Assembly: GCF_002159455.1 (NCBI RefSeq)
Contig: NZ_NFIQ01000001.1
Coordinates: 59,203-123,202, forward strand
Reading direction: 5' to 3'
DNA from: Flavonifractor sp. An306
GTDB taxonomy: Bacteria; Bacillota; Clostridia; Oscillospirales; Oscillospiraceae
Length of the DNA stretch: 64,000 nt
The notes under the pieces were generated by a model, which had not been told where the DNA came from, made no database searches, and saw only the letters and a program-made list of their open reading frames with translations. Position 1 is the stretch's first letter. Each line of letters starts with the position of its first letter. Position numbers and translations under genes: made by a program. Shown piece by piece: positions 60,753 through 64,000 of the stretch.

Positions 60753-62117
60753 TCAGACAGGCTTGTCCAGCGGAGCCACCACCGTGCGGTAGGTGTGGCG
60801 CAGGAAGAGCACGCACAACAGCAGGGAGGCCACCTCGGCGATGGGGAAGGACAGCCACACCGCGTTTACATTCCCGGTGAGGGAGAGCAGGAAAGCGGCG
60901 GGGAGGAGCACCACCAGCTGCCGGATGATGGAGACCACCATGCTCAGCACCCCGTTGCCCAGGGCCTGGAAGGCGGAGGAGCAGATCACGTTGAACCCGG
61001 CGAACACGAAGCACAGGCTGATGATCCGCAGGGCGGGCACGCCGATGCGCAGCATATCCGGCGATGCCTCGAAGAGGCTCAGAATGGGGGCGGGGAACAG
61101 CTGGATGACCACCAGGCCCACCAGCATGATGCCCACCGCCAGGGCGGAGCCGAAGCGGATGGCCTCCATCAGCCGCTGCTTTTTCCGGGCGCCGTAGTTG
61201 TAGGACACGATGGGCACCAGACCGTTGTTCAGGCCGAACACCGGCATAAACACAAAGCTCTGCAGCTTGAAGTAGACGTTGAACACCGCCACCGCCGTGG
61301 AGGTAAAGGAAATGAGGATCAGATTCATGCCGAAGGTCATGATGGAGCTGATGGAGTTGAGCACGATGGTAGGTACGCCTACGCTGTAGATCTGGCTGAT
61401 AATCTTCCCACTGGGCCGGAATCCCTTTAAGGTGGGCTGGATATCGTGGTTGTGGGTCATGTTGAAGACCAGCGCCAGAATGGCCGCCACAATCTGTCCC
61501 AGTACCGTGGCCGCCGCCGCTCCGGCCACCCCCATCTGGGGAAAGGGCCCCAGACCGAAGATGAGCACCGGGTCCATGATGATGTTGATGATGGCCCCCA
61601 CGCCCTGGGTGATCATGGTGTAGAAGGTGCGGCCGGTGGCCTGGAGCAGCCGCTCAAACATGACCTCCAGAAACAGGCCGAAGGACAGCCCGCCGCAGAT
61701 GCGCAGATAGGCCGCCCCCTGCTGGGCGATGGCCGGGGTGGCCTTCTGGGCCACGAAGAAGGGCTGGGCAAACAGCAGCGCCGCCGCCATAAATACCAGC
61801 GCGCTGAGCACCGACAGCAGCACCCCGTTTTCCGCCGAGCGGTTGGCAGTCTGCTGGTCTCTGGCGCCCAGGCTGCGGGAGAGCAGGGCGTTGACGCCCA
61901 CGCCGGTACCCACCGACACGGCGATCATCAGGTTCTGGAAGGGAAAGGCCATGCCTACCGCGGTGAGGGCGTCCTCGCTGACCTTGGCCACAAAGTAGCT
62001 GTCCACCACATTGTAAAGGGCCTGCACCAGCATGGAGACCATCATGGGCAGAGACATGGAGAGGACCAGCCGCTTGACGGGCATGACCCCCATTTTGTTT
62101 TCACCGGTTTGTGACAT
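60753..62117 (-). CDS. MATE-family efflux transporter
   Basis: A 454-residue protein with about twelve transmembrane helices and MATE signatures: LPMMVSMLVQALYNVVDSYFV, NLMIAVSVGTGVGVNALLSR and FGLNNGLVPIVSYNYGA in shorter pieces. It uses a sodium or proton gradient to expel drugs or metabolites (DinF/MepA-like). GGAGGCG precedes the ATG. The gene has a ~70-base leader containing a strong hairpin. Confidence 0.95.
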   Translation of the reverse strand: MSQTGENKMGVMPVKRLVLSMSLPMMVSMLVQALYNVVDSYFVAKVSEDALTAVGMAFPFQNLMIAVSVGTGVGVNALLSRSLGARDQQTANRSAENGVLLSVLSALVFMAAALLFAQPFFVAQKATPAIAQQGAAYLRICGGLSFGLFLEVMFERLLQATGRTFYTMITQGVGAIINIIMDPVLIFGLGPFPQMGVAGAAAATVLGQIVAAILALVFNMTHNHDIQPTLKGFRPSGKIISQIYSVGVPTIVLNSISSIMTFGMNLILISFTSTAVAVFNVYFKLQSFVFMPVFGLNNGLVPIVSYNYGARKKQRLMEAIRFGSALAVGIMLVGLVVIQLFPAPILSLFEASPDMLRIGVPALRIISLCFVFAGFNVICSSAFQALGNGVLSMVVSIIRQLVVLLPAAFLLSLTGNVNAVWLSFPIAEVASLLLCVLFLRHTYRTVVAPLDKPV

Positions 62118-62139
62118 AGTTCGCCTCCTGCCGTAAAAT

Positions 62140-62166
62140 ATCGCCGCAGCATTCCGCTGCGGCGAT
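62140..62166 (-). promoter_or_regulatory. Leader hairpin upstream of the MATE gene
   Basis: ATCGCCGCAGC paired with GCTGCGGCGAT (11 bp, five-base loop), followed on the minus strand by ATTTTACGG. It lies between the predicted promoter and the start codon, so it could be an attenuator; the T run is short. Confidence 0.5.
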
Positions 62167-62192
62167 GAAAAAGGGGTTGACTTGGTTTTCCT

Positions 62193-62221
62193 ATTCTATC
62201 GAAATCAAAATCATTCGTCAA
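62193..62221 (-). promoter_or_regulatory. Promoter of the MATE gene
   Basis: Minus-strand TTGACG (62221-62216), 17-base spacer and TAGAAT (62198-62193). The spacer AATGATTTTGATTTCGA has a loose resemblance to a Fur box. Confidence 0.65.
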
Positions 62222-62232
62222 TAGCTTTAACC

Positions 62233-62254
62233 GCGGAAAAAGAAATTTTTCCGC
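62233..62254. repeat. Inverted repeat upstream of feoA
   Basis: GCGGAAAAA and TTTTTCCGC, a 9-bp perfect stem with GAAA loop, 80 bases before feoA. Could be an operator or leader hairpin; I found no convincing feo promoter. Confidence 0.4.
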
Positions 62255-62333
62255 ACCGTGGGACAGGAACCGCCATAAGCTGGAGTGCGGAAATCAAACA
62301 TTCCCATACCTTTGGCAAGGAGATGGACACGAT

Positions 62334-62576
62334 ATGAGCACTCAGTTTCTCAATACCCTCCGGGTGGGGGAGAGCGGCGTGGTGGCCCACGTGGCGGGGG
62401 AGCGGGCCATGTGCCGGCGACTCTTTGACCTGGGGCTGGTCCCCGGCACCACCGTCACCTGCACCGCCGTCAGCCCGGCGGGAGACCCGGCGGCCTACCT
62501 GATCCGGGGAGCGGTGATTGCCCTGCGGGGCAGGGACGCGGCGGGGGTGCGCCTGGCGGAGGAGGTGTGGGCGTGA
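62334..62576 (+). CDS. feoA: FeoA, ferrous iron transport accessory protein
   Basis: An 80-residue SH3-like protein with RRLFDLGLVPGTTV, the family hallmark, and a C-terminal IALRGRDAAGVRL. It assists FeoB in ferrous iron uptake. AAGGAG precedes the ATG; its TGA overlaps the GTG start of feoB. Confidence 0.93.
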   Translation: MSTQFLNTLRVGESGVVAHVAGERAMCRRLFDLGLVPGTTVTCTAVSPAGDPAAYLIRGAVIALRGRDAAGVRLAEEVWA

Positions 62577-64000
62577 CCGGTCCGGAGGAGCAGGTGGTGG
62601 CCCTGGCCGGCAACCCCAACGTGGGCAAGTCCACGGTGTTCAACGCCCTCACCGGCCTGCGCCAGCACACCGGCAACTGGCCGGGCAAAACGGTGGTCAC
62701 CGCCCGGGGCCGCTGCCGCCACCGGGGCCGGGACTACGCCCTGGTGGATCTGCCCGGTACTTACTCCCTGATGGCCCGCTCGGCGGAAGAGGAGGCGGCC
62801 CGGGACTTCTTCTGCTTCGGCGGGGCCCGGGGAGCGGTGGTGGTGTGCGACGCCACCTGCCTGGAGCGCAACCTGAATCTGGTGCTCCAGGTGCTGGAGC
62901 TCCAGCGGCGCACCGTGGTGTGCGTCAACCTGCTGGACGAGGCCCGGCGGAAGGGGGTGGAGGTGGACCTGGAGGGGCTCTCCCGCCGGCTGGGCGTGCC
63001 GGTGGTGGGGACCAGCGCCGGCCGGGGCGCCGGTCTGACCGAGCTGATGGACCGGGTGGCCGAGACCCTGGACCGGCCGGAGCCCCCCACGCCCCTGACC
63101 GTGCGCTACCCTCCGGCGGTGGAATTTGCCGTGGCCAGCCTCACCCCTCTGCTGGCCCGGCGGCTGCGGGGGCGGCTGCCCGCCCGGTGGGCCGCCCTGC
63201 GGCTGCTGGAGGGAGACCCCTCTCTGCTCCAGGCCCTGTCCGACGCCCTGGACTGGGACCCCCGGTCTGACGGGGAGGTGTGGGGGGCGGTGGCCCAGGC
63301 CAGGGAGGAGCTGGCCCACAGCGGCCTGGAGCCGGCGGAGCTGGGAGGCGTGGTGGCCTCCGCCCTGTTGGGGACGGCCCGCGATATCGCCAGCGCCGTG
63401 GTGACCGCCCAACACAGGCCGGAGGAGGACCGGGACCGGAGGCTGGACCGTTTTCTCACCCACCGCTATACCGGCGTGCCCTTTATGGTCCTGCTGCTGG
63501 CGGGGGTGCTGTGGCTCACCATACAGGGGGCCAACTACCCCTCCGCCCTGCTGTCCGACGGCCTGTTCTGGATCCAGGACCGGCTGAGCGAGCTGTTTGT
63601 CTGGCTGGGGGCGCCGGAGTGGCTCCACGGGGCCCTGGTGCTGGGGGTGTACCGGGTGCTGGCCTGGGTGATCAGCGTCATGCTCCCCCCCATGGCCATC
63701 TTTTTTCCCCTGTTTACCCTGCTGGAGGACTTTGGCTACCTCCCCCGGGTGGCCTTCCTGCTGGACCACGCCTTCCAGAAGGCCAGGGCCTGCGGCAAGC
63801 AGGCTCTCACCATGTGCATGGGCTTCGGCTGCAACGCCGCCGGGGTGGTGGGCTGCCGGATCATCGACTCCCCCAGGGAGCGGCTCATCGCCATGCTTAC
63901 CAACAGCTTTGTCCCCTGCAACGGCCGGTTTCCCACCCTCATCGCCGTCATCACCATGTTCTTCGTGGGGGCGGAGGGGGGAGCGCTGGCGGGGCTGTGG
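62573..64000 (+). CDS. feoB: FeoB, ferrous iron transporter (3' end outside window)
   Basis: The GTG at 62573 overlaps the feoA stop (GTGA). 476 codons are open to the window end with no stop. The N-terminal GTPase domain has G1 AGNPNVGKST (residues 12-21), a T-rich G2 (NWPGKTVVTA), G3 DLPGTYSL and G4-like NLLDEA in place of NKxD. After a spacer come the first transmembrane helices and the conserved GFGCNAAGVVGCRI gate region. Together with FeoA it imports Fe(II) under anaerobic conditions. Confidence 0.94.
   Translation, partial: MTGPEEQVVALAGNPNVGKSTVFNALTGLRQHTGNWPGKTVVTARGRCRHRGRDYALVDLPGTYSLMARSAEEEAARDFFCFGGARGAVVVCDATCLERNLNLVLQVLELQRRTVVCVNLLDEARRKGVEVDLEGLSRRLGVPVVGTSAGRGAGLTELMDRVAETLDRPEPPTPLTVRYPPAVEFAVASLTPLLARRLRGRLPARWAALRLLEGDPSLLQALSDALDWDPRSDGEVWGAVAQAREELAHSGLEPAELGGVVASALLGTARDIASAVVTAQHRPEEDRDRRLDRFLTHRYTGVPFMVLLLAGVLWLTIQGANYPSALLSDGLFWIQDRLSELFVWLGAPEWLHGALVLGVYRVLAWVISVMLPPMAIFFPLFTLLEDFGYLPRVAFLLDHAFQKARACGKQALTMCMGFGCNAAGVVGCRIIDSPRERLIAMLTNSFVPCNGRFPTLIAVITMFFVGAEGGALAGLW

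Noticed and set aside
1..64000. Insertion sequences, prophage, integrases or CRISPR arrays
   Set aside because: No transposase, integrase, phage structural genes or regularly spaced repeats were found; the short tandem repeats in glgB are coding.

Overview
The window looks like chromosomal DNA of a GC-rich, spore-forming, anaerobic gut-type Firmicute, most likely the Oscillospiraceae (Flavonifractor/Lawsonibacter-like). Support for this: spoIIE beside a SpoIIQ-like LytM protein, the Clostridia-style glgB-C-D-A-P cluster with the regulatory subunit glgD, a class II (B12-dependent) ribonucleotide reductase, a VanR/VanS-like regulatory pair, and strong AGGAGG ribosome sites. Most genes end in clear intrinsic terminators. 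I see no insertion sequence, prophage or CRISPR array.

Layout. 1-2.8 kb: tetrapyrrole genes hemD(partial)-hemB-hemL. 2.8-4.4 kb: a cobalamin-domain radical SAM protein. 4.4-8.7 kb: a divergent regulatory locus with sprT-like, flippase-like, vanS-like and GNAT genes leftward and a vanR-like gene rightward. 8.7-9.1 kb: tRNA-Met, tRNA-Glu and tRNA-Val. 9.2-21.8 kb: a YhfZ-type regulator facing an operon of ten genes. These encode an FGGY kinase, MFS transporter, BON-fused FAD oxidoreductase with a [2Fe-2S] tail, GlpB-like flavoprotein, DUF1667 protein, two GlcD/AGPS-type flavoproteins, EtfB, EtfA and a HAD phosphatase. 21.8-25.9 kb: a SpoU methyltransferase, spoIIE and a spoIIQ-like gene. 26.1-31.7 kb: a MacAB-like efflux system and an SLH-domain surface protein. 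31.8-33.5 kb: an ECF-type sigma factor and its membrane partner. 33.6-42.3 kb: glycogen metabolism. 42.5-46.3 kb: a D,D-carboxypeptidase and a polar amino-acid ABC transporter. 46.4-53.9 kb: small proteins, an AAA+ ATPase, and an exopolysaccharide-type polymerase, glycosyltransferase and CPBP protease. 54.1-60.7 kb: nrdJ, a mannose-6-phosphate isomerase, a GntR-ABC module and an ornithine/alanine racemase-like enzyme. 60.7-64 kb: a MATE exporter and feoA-feoB, with feoB cut by the window end.

How the parts work together. The most distinctive block is the YhfZ-linked operon. Import and phosphorylation of a glycerol-like polyol would feed a GlpABC-like dehydrogenase made of three small proteins. 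Two further flavoprotein dehydrogenases sit directly next to a divergent EtfA/EtfB pair, which would collect their electrons. Three matching 16-bp inverted repeats lie between regulator and operon and are good operator candidates. The kinase has lost two of the classical glycerol contacts, so the true substrate is open.

Other points of note are a VanR-type binding sequence between the divergent promoters of the VanRS-like locus, a five-copy nine-residue Lys/Ala/Pro repeat tail on GlgB, a private promoter with a hairpin at +1 for glgP, and NrdR-box-like sequences on the nrdJ promoter. Start sites were chosen by ribosome-binding site and family alignment from memory. No database search was possible.
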